Positions 23,966 to 34,405 of a stretch of 64,000 bases of DNA are shown here, one piece after another. The notes under the pieces were generated by a model. The model searched no databases and was not told the origin of the DNA. It was given only the letters and a program-made list of their open reading frames with translations. The DNA comes from Myxocyprinus asiaticus. Its lineage: Eukaryota; Chordata; Actinopteri; Cypriniformes; Catostomidae. Position 1 is the first letter of the stretch. The number at the start of each line of letters is the position of its first letter. A program made the position numbers and the translations under genes. The DNA lies in NCBI RefSeq assembly GCF_019703515.2, contig NC_059373.1, forward strand, positions 15,078,281 to 15,142,280, written 5' to 3'.

Positions 23966-24422
23966 AAAAAAATGTAAGACTTAGGCTCAGGAAGGAACTG
24001 AGACACAATTTTTTATTTATTTATTTATTTTTTTTTAACTGTTTTTTTTTTTTTTCCCACCTTGCGGTTCAGGGCTTCCGTACAAGAGAGCACGCGCCAA
24101 ATATTTCAGCAGCGCGTGCATGAGCTTTCTGAATCATTCAGAATGAATCGTGAACCGATTCAGACAGCTTTGCTATAAAGTGTGACCAATTCATTGTAAA
24201 GACCAGACTCAGGTGAGCTATTCCATTGCACACCTTTAGTTCTGATTCAAAACTGGCGTTAGTAATCACCGGTGTGATGTATCGTTGTAACTTTTGTCAA
24301 ATCTACATCGCTACCTAATCAAAAATATAGCTTTGTTACTGAAAAGCTACTTGATTTAAAAACTAGCAAAGCTACCACCTTGCTACTCAGAAATGTACTT
24401 ACTGTCCATCACTGCATATCTC

Positions 24423-24778
24423 ATCTAAAATTAATTATTGGAAACCTGAGCTGAGTGTATAAGAGAGATCTGAAACAACACTAAAATAAATGAAATTTTA
24501 AGGGCTATATTGATCAGGATGCATATTGTAGCTCATAAACTAAGCAGGCACTGGACTGTGTGGTATATTTAGAGCAAAAATATTTAGACAAATTTCATAT
24601 GCCTCCCACATTTTTTTTTTAGTGCTTTTCCTGTGGGTTGACTGTTTGATGTGGACTGATGGCTTCAGGAGTTTATGAATGAATATTTAAAGAGCCTTGG
24701 CGAGATTGAACAGCTTATAAAATGGCCTCTCTGTACTGCCTACAAAACAGTCAGTCATTAATTTATAAGCCCCTCTTA
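24423..24778. other. Spacer, no gene recognised
   Basis: AT-rich sequence. No repeat family or coding segment was identified before the repeat that begins at 24779. Confidence 0.4.
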
Positions 24779-24867
24779 AAGGGATAGTTCACCCAAAAAT
24801 GAGAATTCTCTCATCATTTACTCGCCCTCATGCCATCCCAAATGTGTATGATTTTATTTCTTCCAAG

Positions 24868-24935
<68 letters not shown>

Positions 24936-25337
24936 CAGCTCTGTAGGTCCTTACAATGCAAGTGAATAGTGACCAGACATTTAAAGCATAAAAAATAACA
25001 CAGGTAGCAAAAAAGTAGTCAATATGACTCCAGTGGTTAAATCTATGTCTTTAGAATTGATATGATAGGTGTGGCTGAGAAACAATCAGTATTTAAGTCA
25101 TTTTTTTACAATAAATCTCCACTTTCACTTTCATATTGTGAAAGTGGAGATTTATAGTAGAAAGTACTTAAATATTGATCTGTTTCTCACCCACACCTAT
25201 CATATAGCTTCTGAAGAAATGGATTAAACCACTGGAGTCTTGCTGATTAATTTTTGCTTGAGTGTGCCCTCAATTTCTTTTTCACTACAATTCTTTTTTT
25301 TTTTTAGCCCTGTGTTATTTTTTAATGCTTTAAAATG
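24779..25337. mobile_element. MITE-like repeat with a long imperfect palindrome
   Basis: It begins AAGGGATAGTTCACCC (24779), runs into an (AT)n tract (24869-24932), then a palindrome. The left arm from about 24979 (TTTAAAGCATAAAAAATAAC) is mirrored by the right arm ending about 25335. The centre at about 25111-25155 pairs TAAATCTCCACTTTCAC with GTGAAAGTGGAGATTTA across a 9-base loop. The total fold spans about 360 bases. The right arm carries insertions at about 25240-25300. No right-hand AAGGGATAG terminus is present. Confidence 0.7.
24869..24932. repeat. (AT)n microsatellite
   Basis: About 32 uninterrupted AT units inside the MITE-like element. Confidence 0.95.
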
Positions 25338-25570
25338 GAGTAGGTAGGCCTGTTAATGTATCAAAATATTAGGCTTAAGAATTAGTAATAATATTTTATT
25401 AAATTATTTTGTATTTATAATTATTATCCAAAATATGTTGAAGTTGAAAATATAAATGGTGGGATAATTTGAACTTTACAAAAAAACTGACAAAATATTT
25501 TAAACTGTGGATAAGAAAAAATGCATAATGCATTGTGTTGAACAGAAGAATGCACAACTGTGAAAAGATT

Positions 25571-26113
25571 CAAACGCTGCATTCGAATATTCATACTTCT
25601 TTACTATATAGTATGCCAGAAACAGTATGCCGATGGAGTAGTATGTCAGAATCCACAGTATTCATGAAGCAGTAAGCGAGAAAAACCCGGATCTACTATT
25701 TCCGGCGAGTTTCTGAAATGCGGATCGACTGGACACTTAATGATCCCATAATCCCTTGGGAGCTGATGCGACGTCACGTTCAAAATGCTAGATTTAAAAG
25801 AACGGTGGTGATCTGCGAGTCATATGGCTCTTCTAAACTGTAAGTGCTACATATACCATGACAACTGTTCCTTGTGCATAAATGGTGCTTGTTGAAAAAA
25901 ATAAATAAAACAGAACAGATAGTTTTCATGGTTGTTGTTCTTACATCATATATTTGGGTCATGGCCAATGCCCACATCTTCGGATGAAGCATGTCTGAAA
26001 TCTATTCATACTACTCGCATGCATACCTAAAAGAATGTACTGTACAGATAAGTGCGTCCTTCATCAAATACAGTATATACTCTGACAGTACGCGGTTTTG
26101 GACGCAACATAAA
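25571..26113. mobile_element. Possible TIR element (low confidence)
   Basis: GCTGCATTCGAATATTCATACTTC on the left and, inverted, TTGCGTCCAAAACCGCGTACTG on the right share a partial match. Inner ACTATATAGTATGCC and TCATACTACTCGCATGCATACC stretches are in opposite senses. This resembles a fish MITE with ends near GCGTCCGAA and ATAGTA motifs. No TSD was resolved. Confidence 0.35.
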
Positions 26114-26241
26114 TCTTTTACAAAAATTCTTTGTATTTATGGAGTACAGGGAGGTTTGGTTCATAATAAATATACTTACACTAAAAATACAATACTATTT
26201 TTATGTTAATTGTTGTAAGAAAAGAACAACTATTAAGTCGT

Positions 26242-26325
26242 CATTTTTATTAGTATAGCGCTTTTCACAACAAACATCGTTTCAAAGCAGCTTTAAAGAA
26301 AATCATGCTGTAACAAAAATTTAAG
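26242..26325 (-). mobile_element. 5'-truncated L2-type LINE tail
   Basis: Read on the minus strand it gives GCTGCTTTGAAACGATGTTT, then GTTGTGAAAAGCGCTATACT. This matches the L2 3' end at 45515-45565 (GCTGCTTTGAAACAATGTG, GTGAAAAGCGC). Less than 100 bp of the 3' end is left. Confidence 0.75.
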
Positions 26326-27960
26326 TTGTGATGTCTGTAATCATTATTGTGCAGTTTAATAACATGATTGTAGATTATGCCTTATTTTTATACTTATTTT
26401 GCTTATATAGACAAGTGCAATTCTGAATAATGAGGCAGAAATCGGAACTAAACTTTCTTAATTTAAAGTGTGCGTTTGTTTCCTCAGTCATGTGCCCTGC
26501 TTCTCTTGTGTGTGTGTAACCTGAGACTTCTGTTACACCTTGGGTGTTAATAGTCATTATAATTGATTATTAAATTCCGTAATGAATGCATCAAAATTTC
26601 AGCATAATATTGATACATTTTTACACCCCTACAGACTAGTATTAGCTGTATAAAAAAAAAAAAAATTCATTCAGGTGTGCAAGCTTTCATTTTGGGTGGC
26701 ATTTGCACACCCTGGAACAGGGCACCTCAGCAAAAATGCAGGGGCCCCTACAGCCACCCCCTCTGCACATGCCTGCCCTTGACAGTCTGAAGCTCCGGGA
26801 CACTGGCCCTGTCTAAAATCCACTCCTGCTCCCAAAACACACAAATGGTTTTCAAAATAATTGCTAAAGAAATTTCATGGTTGAATTCATTACACTGTGG
26901 CAGATGATGAAAACTGAGACCATTGTAATGCATCACTGGAAAATACAACCTGGTTTTGACAGAATAGAGTTGGTTGGTTTGGAACATGGTTGTGTTTTAC
27001 TGAATAGGAAACCAGGGAAACAAAAATACAATTTGTAATAAAATAAGTGGCCTACTTAGAAAATTATACACTGTAGCCATATATGAGCTCTTATGGTTCG
27101 CCTTTTAACTTAAAGTCACAGTGCAGGCATACAGTAATAGGGCACAATAAACAGCTTATCTCTTTAAACACTATGCTTCAGCTATTAACAGTTCAGATGC
27201 AGCTCAGCCTTTTATGGTGGAAAAATAAAGAAAAAAGAGTGCCTGTTTTGGGGATAATAGCTATGCAAAAATAAACACTATAGAAAATTAATTCTTAATT
27301 AATTGCATTCCTTGTGGATTAACAAAACATTCTGACAGTAACCTCCCTTTTCCATGAAATGTCACAAATGCTGGAACAATAATTGTGCCTCACATTCCCA
27401 GACTCAAATGAATCCAAAAGCTATTTCTTGTAAAAGTACCTGAGGCACAGTTCCCGAGGAGGGCATTCCCTCCAGAAAATTCCAACAGACTTCACAGCAC
27501 ATGGATTTGACATATCTTATTTGAAAAATAACACTGTATATTGCAATTTAATAGTGGAATTAGTGTGAAAAGTGGCCGTTTAAACATAACTGACACTTTT
27601 TCCCCCTCTTTCACACCACAGCTTGATGTTAGGCAGCATGTCTGGGCTGCAAAAATCACTCCAATAAAGCGTGGCTTGTTATCACTTTCGTTGCTCCCGC
27701 CGAATACGGGGGAGACGGAGGGGACATTTCATAAACAAGGATGAACCGGGTCTCACAAAGGGACATTTCTCATTTCAGAACTAATAAAGTGTCTCACCAC
27801 TTTTTTGGAATATTGCACCAGGGCAACCAATATTCCTCTATTCACACAGCTGGAGGCTTGTGCAATAAATCTGCTCGATGGATTCTTTTCATAAAAACCT
27901 CACGAGACTCCATCATCATTACTCATGGAACATAATTTGAAGACAACAAACATACTGTAC
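26326..27960. other. Non-coding stretch, no gene recognised
   Basis: AT-rich to average composition, with only short chance frames and poly-A at about 26650-26665. No transposon termini, exon borders or domain sequences were identified. Confidence 0.4.
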
Positions 27961-29641
27961 TTAAAGGTGAAGTGTAATTTGTATTCTTAAAATACTTTTT
28001 CCTATCCAGAGATGCAGAGACAACTTTAAGCAGGGAACCAATTGTCCTGAAAAACCTGGAAATGTCAGGAATTTTTATCTAGTGATCAGGCCTGGAAAAG
28101 TCATAGAAATTGATAAAATCTTAAAAAGTCATGGAAGTCTGTAGTGATACTATTACATTATACTCAGCTCTAAAATGATTGAATGGCAAGAAATTGCTCT
28201 TCATTAGTGCAATCTCTATGAAATTATCTTTACAAATCTTCATTCAGAAATAAAAAGGTGTGGAAATCCTGTATTCGTAGGTTGCAAACGCTGTGGCACT
28301 ATTAAAACTTTGCTCTGTTTCTTTGAGCAACCTGACCAGTCGACAAGGCAACAACAGCTCAACCAATGGCGTGACATGCTGCACTGTACACACGTGTATC
28401 TCGTGTGTTTCATGTGGGGTTTCGTTAACTCAAGGAGACAGCGATATTAGCTGCGTGTCATCTGAAGATTCAGCAGCTGTCTTTCACTGGCTGCTCATGG
28501 GCACGAGCCCCGCGACACAAAAGCTGCGCTCTGCACGCGGTTAAAAAGCATTCAAAGCCGCTGTCAGTTAATTATGATCTGATGGATGAACTTGATTGGA
28601 CTCATTTATTTAATAACACAGCAGCAATTGTAATAAGACATGCCGGTGTTATGGATGTCACCGTCTTTTAGTCACTGTCACTATGGTTACAGCTGTTAGA
28701 ATACCGTTGTGACTTCGGTTGTTCATTCATACAGACAGCTTTTGAATTGCTACTGTAAGTTTTGTATGAACAGGACATTTCAAGACTCACACCTGTAAGT
28801 AAATACGGTTGTCAATCCCAAACACTGACTGTGTGAACGAAGCCGGAGTGAAAGAGATGCAGGATTCTGTTGTAATCAGAGTTCCAAAGACGTCGGTTAA
28901 TGTAACAGAGTGTGTGATGAAATTAATCACCATGAAATCCACTTCACCTTAGACTAAAGAAATTATTTTCATTCCATTAATGTACCATATATTTAGGGCT
29001 ATTTTCTTTTCATTCTTAAAGTAATAGTTTACCCAAACATTTTCTCATCAAGCAAAGGTGTTTTTCACATCATTTACTCTCCCATGCCATCCCAGATATG
29101 TATGACTTTCAGGGGCCTCCTAAGCCTCAGGACGGGCAGCCAGAGACTGCCAGAGGACACTGAACACCCACACCCCTGGTGCGTACACAGTGCAAACTGA
29201 CCACTAGGGCCCTTACACCTCCCGGCTACCATTTTTAGTCATTGACTGTTAGACTACCAAAACACACTTTTTTTTATTCTCTAAATCGGTCACCAGAATC
29301 ATGTGCCTCCAAAAATGTGTGCCAAGGCGCTTTACAGGACCATAATCTGGCCCTGTTTCATAGAATGTTATACAGTTTTGTATACTGTTTTAAAATCTGT
29401 GATACTACTGATGAATGGTCCCTGAAATATGTAATAACTCCTCCAAGCTTAAATGGAATATTTAAAGAGTGCTATATATTGCTGTTGCTGTTTATAGGAG
29501 TGAAATTGCACAGTTATGTAACAATCATCTCAGCAAGATTTGAATTTGTTGACCAAGAATTGATTCAAGCAGAGAGTGAAGGGTACTAACAACAACAACA
29601 AATTGAGGAAAAGTCCCTAACCAATTATAGTTTAAAGCGAT
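27961..29641. other. Non-coding stretch with repeat fragments
   Basis: AAAGGTGAAGTGTAATTT at about 27963 is shared with about 17083 and 7926. CTGAAAAACCTGGAAATGTC and AAAAGTCATGGAAGTC (28050-28140) form a short repeat-like tract. AGTAATAGTTTACCCAAACA with CCATGCCATCCCAGATATG (29020-29110) is a diverged copy of the AAGGGATAGTTCACCC family. A short (AAC)n lies at about 29588. No gene is supported. Confidence 0.45.
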
Positions 29642-30239
29642 TGTGGTAAGGTAGGTTAGGTCCTGCCCTAATGTTTGTGGTTGTCACGAGATTGACGGTA
29701 GTGATAGCCTATTAGCGGTCGTCCCTTGCCTATTTAAGGCAGAGTTTGTGCCACCTGGGTATGCGTCATTGTTATGACTGCTCCTGTGTGTATGCGTGCG
29801 GCTCTGCGGGAGCCAGGTTAGTGTCGTATTTGTGCAGTTTTGCGGTTGGGTGCAGGCTGTCTATTACCTCCAGCTTATGTGTATTACTCCCATACTTGCG
29901 GTTTGGCTGTCACGGACAACGCTGTGAGTAACCATATGATCTATGGGTTTTAGCGATTTACTGTTGGTGGGTCAATCTGCTCATTTGAGGGCATTTCATC
30001 TTTAGAGACCGAGGGGCGAGTGCTCCTCAAACACTGTTTTGTTCTGCTGTTGCTCCTCTGACTGTTGTTTTTTTGTCGCTTGGATTTATCCCTGTCTTTT
30101 GGTTTATTTTTCTTTGTGGTCCTTTGTTTCACGCTAACACTGAGTGGAAGAGTGGCTCTTGTTTCAGAACCTCAATTTGTGAAATGTGCCGTTACCTGTG
30201 CATGTTAGCCCACTTTGTTATATTACCACCAGAGGCGTG

Positions 30240-30278
<39 letters not shown>

Positions 30279-31224
30279 CCTTGAGGCACTGAGTGGGAAG
30301 GTTTGGTTGTCCACTACCCAAGAACGCCAAGTGTGCCTTTTTGTTTATTTCTGTTTTGTTTAATGTTTTGATCTGAGTATCTGGTGGAAGCCTGGCTCAG
30401 ATGTGTTAATTTTCTTTGGGTTCATTTTCTGTATAATCGTGGGTTTGTTTCATTATATTGGTTTAATTTGGTTGAAACCCAATTAATAATTGTTTTTCAT
30501 TTGTAGTGTGTGATGTTTTTGTTCTTTTCTTCTCTTTATAGCAATTAGCTACCTTACCGGTTGTGTCTGGGCTTTGCTGGCCATTTGGTGTGAACCTATT
30601 GAGCTATATCTTGTTTTTTACTTGTCAGCGAAATGCCAAATGTGGACCTCTTTATGTCTTGAGTTCTACTAAAATCTGTGTAGATGAATGTGTGTCTGGT
30701 GGCTAACTGCAATCTTTTTGTTTATTTCAGGAGCTGAAGGCCCCGGGGTGGGGAGGCTAGCTGTCCTTGCCCTTTGGTGGTGGTGTTTCTCTCACAGAGT
30801 GTTTTGCCGCTGGCAACCGCTTTTCCTTCACGTAATGTGTGTGATTGTGTGAAGTGTAATTGGGTAAGTGGTGCAGTCTTAGGATACTTACTTCTCAGCT
30901 GGCCACCCTACTGGTAAGCCTCAGCTCATATGTCCTCGTTTTGTTTTCCTATTTTGTTGTTGCATTGAGCCGCATTGTAGAGGGTCTAAATGAATGTTTG
31001 CACCACTGTCCTTTTAACAGTTTTATATATTTATTGTCTGTGAAATAAAAGTCTTTTTGTATTGATATCCACGTCGTCTCCTGCCTTCTGTGGTAACGAA
31101 TCTGTGTGCCCTATTTTTGGGTAGTAATTTCCCTGTTCACAGAAACAGGGTGGCATAGTCAGCTTCTCTATCTTGCTCATTTTGTAGCACTAGTGTTATC
31201 TTTACCCTCCACTGCACCGCCACA
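29642..31224 (+). repeat. Candidate 5' LTR and leader of the gypsy element
   Basis: This segment lies directly upstream of the gypsy gag remains. It has a TATA-like TATTTAAGG at about 29732, a (TG)n tract, and AATAAA at about 31044 before a TTTTTGTATTG stretch. It ends CACA just before a primer-binding-like site at 31228. A TG...CA unit of about 1.58 kb would be a long LTR. No second copy exists in the window because the 3' half of the element is lost, so the boundaries are inference. Confidence 0.4.
30238..30272. repeat. (TG)n microsatellite
   Basis: About seventeen TG units within the candidate LTR. Confidence 0.95.
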
Positions 31225-31227
31225 CTT

Positions 31228-31242
31228 TGGCGCAGTCGGTAG
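31228..31242 (+). promoter_or_regulatory. Candidate tRNA primer-binding site
   Basis: TGGCGCAGTCGGTAG lies three bases after the inferred LTR end. LTR retrotransposons start minus-strand synthesis from a tRNA 3' end, whose CCA pairs with the TGG. The tRNA was not identified. Confidence 0.4.
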
Positions 31243-31451
31243 TATTTCCGCATTAGGCAATGGCGTGGGTATATATTGTGATTGTGTTTTCCTTTTTTTT
31301 TCTCTTTATTTGTATGGAGTATTGTAGGATTGATTTTTCCTTGGTGAGGCGCAGCAGCGAAACAGCAGTGAATGTCTTGCATGTTAAATCCAGCCTTTAT
31401 TATGGACCTACTTTCTCTTCTTATTGGTAAGTGCTATTTTTTGGTTAAAGT

Positions 31452-31870
31452 ATGGAAGAGGAGTTGCAAGAATTGAGGGAAGTGGTAGCCCAATTAAGGG
31501 CAGACAGAGGTTGCATCAGGAGCATGTACCTGTGTCCCCAGGTCCTAGTGACGCACCACCTCCTATTCCTGGGCCTTCCGTTGTTCCACCTCTACCCAGC
31601 AATACGGATGCCGCCATGCCAGAACGATTTGTTTTTGTACCGCGAGACAGAAAGTGTCCAAAATGTAATGGCAGGGTTGGCCTTAGTATTGAGGAGTGGG
31701 TTGAGGAGGCCCAGGCCTGTGTGCGTGCCCGTCACCTTTCTAATGCTGATAAGGCTTTCTTCTTGTTTGACCATGTAGAGGGGGAGGCACGGGAAGAGGT
31801 TAAGTATCGCCCAGAGGTAGAGTGGAAAGACCCAGACAAGATTATTTCTGCGCTGCCCTGCCCTTTCTGA
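31452..31870 (+). pseudogene. Gypsy gag fragment
   Basis: The first frame starts MEEELQELREVVAQLRADRG, then a frameshift leads to a frame with PERFVFVPRDRKCPKCNGR, LSIEEWVEEAQACVRARHLS and FFLFDHVEGEAREEVKYRP. An E-E-W-[IV]-E-E-x-x-A helix followed by an H-L-E-G-E-A-like block is characteristic of gypsy-type (PNMA-like) capsid proteins, which package the element RNA in particles. The frame ends early at 31870, and what follows to about 31990 is broken capsid coding sequence. Confidence 0.75.
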
Positions 31871-32007
31871 TTCGCCTTCGACCGTAGAGGTCCCGAGTTT
31901 TGTCCTACAGGCACTGCAACATTGCCGTCAAATTGATGGTCAGTCTCTGGAGAAGTTCAGGAAGAGTTAGAGTGTGAGGGCGGAGGCCATGTCGCATCCC
32001 AGGTGGC

Positions 32008-32244
32008 ATGATGGAGTTTGTAGCAGCAACCTGTTCTGAGCAGTATGCAAAGAGTGTTGTGCTTTTTGAGCCGCCAGAGTCCGGGTTACTGGCTGGTCTG
32101 TTGGCTTCTCCCGCATTAGTGCAGGTTATACGAGGTACTGTTTATTTACCCATGGTCAACGTGGGAACCACCGATGTTATGCTCTATGCTAACACTGTCC
32201 TCGGTACGCTAAATAGTGTTTGCGTGGTAAGCTGGAGTCAGTGA
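32008..32244 (+). pseudogene. Gypsy protease-RT connector remnant
   Basis: A 78-residue open segment includes VVLFEPPESGLLAGLLASP and TVYLPMVNVGTTDVMLYANT. This pattern, F-E-P-x-x-x-x-L-x-x-G-L-x-x-x then V-P-V-x-N and a V-L-G turn, is the connector between protease and RT in this group of gypsy elements. No protease active site (D-[ST]-G) was found upstream, so that domain seems to be deleted. Confidence 0.6.
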
Positions 32245-32305
32245 GGTCAGGTCTGTGGTGGCCACATTGGGCTCCGCAGCCCTTGAGGTGGTCCCCTCAT
32301 TATGG

Positions 32306-32503
32306 AGTGGTGGTGGCGTAGTGGGCTAAAGCACATAACTGGTAATCAGGTTGCCGGTTCGATCCCCACAGCCACCACCATTGTGTCTTTGAGTAAGGCA
32401 CTTAACTCCAGGTTGCTCCAGGGGGATTGTCCCTGTAATAAGTGCACTGTAAGTCGCTTTGGATAAAAGCGTCTGCCAAATACATAAATGTAAAATGTAA
32501 ATG
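32306..32503 (+). mobile_element. tRNA-derived SINE inserted in gypsy pol
   Basis: The head has RNA polymerase III internal boxes: A box TGGCGTAGTGG (32314-32324) and B box GGTTCGATCCC (32356-32366). The body reads AGGCACTTAACTCCAGGTTG and TGTAATAAGTGCACTGTAAG. The tail reads TCGCTTTGGATAAAAGCGTC, then AAATGTAAAATGTAAA. This is a fish HE1-like tRNA-SINE arrangement. GTCCCC lies near both borders as a possible short TSD. A second copy, on the other strand, is at 50505-50687. SINEs move with a LINE's enzymes. Confidence 0.88.
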
Positions 32504-32555
32504 TCCCCGGTGTTAAAGAACCAATTTCTGTCCTATCAGAAGCAGAAAACTTCAG

Positions 32556-33377
32556 GTGAGGGCACTGCTCTACAAATTCCAGTCAGTGTTTTCTACTCAT
32601 GCGGGTGATTTGGGATGTACAGGCTTGATCTCTCATGACATTCCCCTGTTAGACACTGTTCTTGTCTGGCAACGGTACAGGTGGATACCTCCATCAGAAT
32701 ATGAGGTGGTGAAGTCCCACATCAATCAACTGTTGGAGGCCAGAGTTATAAGGGAGAGTTGTAGCCCGTATGCTTCCCTGATTGTCCTTGTTAAAAAGAA
32801 AGACGGTAGTCTGTGCATGTGTGTTGACTACCGCCAGTTAAATTTAAAGACTAGAAAGGATGCCTTCCCTCTGCCATGCATTGAGGAATCGTTGGACTCT
32901 ATGATGGGGACCTGCTGGTTCTCCACTATAGACTTGGCTAATGGATACAATTAGATCCCTGTCACTGAGAGAGACAGGCCTAAGACTGCATTCTGCGTCC
33001 CTTTTGGGTTGTTTGAGTGGAATCATATGCCCTTTGGGCTTTGCAATGCCCCAAGCACCTTCCAGCATTTAATGGAACTGTTGTTTGGGGAGCAGTGTAG
33101 GTCTTCACTCTTGTATCTTGACGAAATCATAGTGTTCTCTTTCTCAGTGTCAAAGCAATTAGAATGGTTAGAGGTGGTTCTAAGTCGTTTGGAACATGAG
33201 GGCCTGAAGGCTAAATTGGGCAAGTGTGCATTTTTTCAATGTGAGGTAAGGTATCTGGGACATGTCATATCAGCACAGGGAGTGTCAACCAACCCTGGTA
33301 AAATTGAGGCTATAGCTCAATGGCCACGCCCCACTAGTGTGTCAGAGCTGCATTCAGCTACTATCGCCGCTTTGTAG
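32556..33377 (+). pseudogene. Gypsy reverse transcriptase
   Basis: The RT blocks are in order: IPPSEYEVVKSHINQLLEAR, ASLIVLVKKKDGSLCMCVDY, FPLPCIEESLD, FSTIDLANGYN, MPFGLCNAPSTFQHLME and LLYLDEIIVFS. The stop at 32952-32954, just after GYN, interrupts the palm; the same frame then continues from 32955. The catalytic box at 33114-33125 encodes YLDE where Y-x-D-D is expected, so the second catalytic aspartate is lost. Together these changes make the enzyme inactive. The frame shifts before RNase H. Confidence 0.9.
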
Positions 33378-33385
33378 AGGGGTTT

Positions 33386-34405
33386 GTGAAATTACTGGCC
33401 CCCCTGCATAAAATGGTAGCCGAGTGGGCAGCTGCTAAGACTAGGACGCGAACAGGGCAGGGTTTCTCTAGTGCCTGGACTGAGCAGTGCTGGCAGAGTT
33501 TTGATGAGCTGAAGAGTAGGCTGACCACCACCCCAGTACTCACCTATGCTGACTTCTCCCTGCCATTTATCCTGGAGTTGGACACTAGCCATGGTGGGTT
33601 AGGGGCCGTTCTCTCCCAGGAACAAGGAGGTAGGGTGCGGCCGATTGCTTATGCTAGCCACAGTCTGAGGCCCACTGAGTGCAATATGTCCAACTATAGC
33701 TCCATGAAGTTGGAGTTTTTGGCGCTCAAGTGGGCCTTGACTGAGAAATTCAGGGAGTACTTGTTAGGACACAAGTGTATTGTGTTCACAGATAACAACC
33801 CTCTCAGCGATCCGACTACTGCAAAGCTTGGGGCTACCGAGCAGCGCTGGGCTGCTCAGCTTGCGGCTTTCAATTTTGAGATCCGGTATCGGTCGGGGAA
33901 GAGTAACCGGAATGCCGACGCACTTTCCAGGCAGGACCCTGCTGGCCATAGTGAAGTAAGGGGCTTGTTGCCAGGTACGGAGGTTCCAGTGGCAGTGAAG
34001 CAAGCATCGAGGGTAGATCTAGCTACACAGGCTACCCAAGCTGTAGTTTCTGTCTTGCCCAGTTTGGTGGGTGACATGAAGATGTTGCAAGAGGCAAATC
34101 CGGTGATTGGGGAGATTTTGGTGTTCTGGAGACGGGGAACACCCCCCAGATTTGAGGAGCGCTGGCATTTGTCCAAGGCTGCCCTGGTCCTGCTGTGCCA
34201 GTGGGATCGGTTGATGGAAAAAGAAGGGGTTTTGCATCGCCGTGTGTTTCGCTCTGATGGGGGCGAGGAGATCTTCCAGCTAGTTCTTCCAGCAGTCTTG
34301 CATAGGGAGGTCTTGACACAAGTGCACCAGGGGCATGGGCACCAGGGGGTTGAACAGACCACCGAGTTGGTGCGGCAGCGTTGCTACTGGCCAGGCCTGA
34401 CACTT
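33386..34405 (+). pseudogene. Gypsy RNase H and integrase N-terminus
   Basis: An open segment of about 340 residues. RNase H begins near residue 40 with SFDELKSRLTTTPVLTYADF and ILELDTSHGGLGAVLSQEQ, continues with YASHSLRPTECNMSNYSSMK, then FTDNNPLSD and NADALSRQD. The final part, HREVLTQVHQGHGHQGVEQT and LVRQRCYWPG, is the start of the integrase zinc-binding domain (His residues then Cys). It breaks off before the second Cys and the DDE core, where gypsy sequence meets the foldback arm. RNase H here would remove RNA from the RNA-DNA hybrid. Confidence 0.9.

Larger units (their letters stand above)
21137..24084. mobile_element. Foldback element with minisatellite-bearing inverted arms
   Basis: The left end TGTACGGAAGCCCTGAACCG is matched by the right end CGGTTCAGGGCTTCCGTACA in inverted orientation. 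Arms continue inward through an A/T tract, the phrase CTTAGGCTCAGTTCCTTCCT (inverted on the right) and an array of TTTTTTCTCTCTTCAAAA units. Farther in, GGAATGTATTGAGGAAAACG (21482) and its complement (about 23515-23534) continue the symmetry. The right arm has about 270 extra bases (23535-23804). The 1.9-kb centre shows no recognisable protein. The superfamily is unknown to me. Confidence 0.75.
19972..24414. mobile_element. Large hAT-type element hosting a foldback element
   Basis: The left end CAGTGTTGGGCAAGCTACTA and the right end, reverse-complemented as CAGTGATGGACAGTAAGTAC, form a short imperfect TIR beginning CAGTG. Flanking octamers CATATTTC (19964-19971) and CATATCTC (24415-24422) differ at one position, as expected of an aged 8-bp hAT TSD. 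Sub-terminal AGCTA(C/G) motifs (GTAGCTAGCTAAGCTACC on the left, GCTACCACCTTGCTACTC on the right) are repeated, which is typical of this fish hAT group. No transposase is recognisable. Most of the 4.4 kb is the nested foldback at 21137-24084. Confidence 0.8.
31225..34405 (+). mobile_element. Ty3/gypsy retrotransposon interior, 3'-truncated
   Basis: Order on the plus strand is gag remains (31452-31870), a spacer with gag/pro remains, a pol pre-RT segment (32008-32244), RT (32556-33377), and RNase H plus the start of integrase (33386-34405). This is the Ty3/gypsy order. Most of the protease and most of the integrase, including its catalytic core, are missing, and no 3' LTR is present. A SINE lies at 32306-32503. 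The element stops exactly where the inverted-repeat element at 34412 begins. Confidence 0.88.

Noticed and set aside
29746..30363. Cys/Val-rich frames near 30 kb
   Set aside because: They include the (TG)n tract and lie in the candidate LTR. No signal peptide or domain pattern is convincing.
32306..32385. Possible functional tRNA gene
   Set aside because: A and B boxes are present, but the anticodon arm and acceptor pairing do not form a normal cloverleaf, and a SINE body and tail follow. The same holds for 50505-50687 and 46651-47062.
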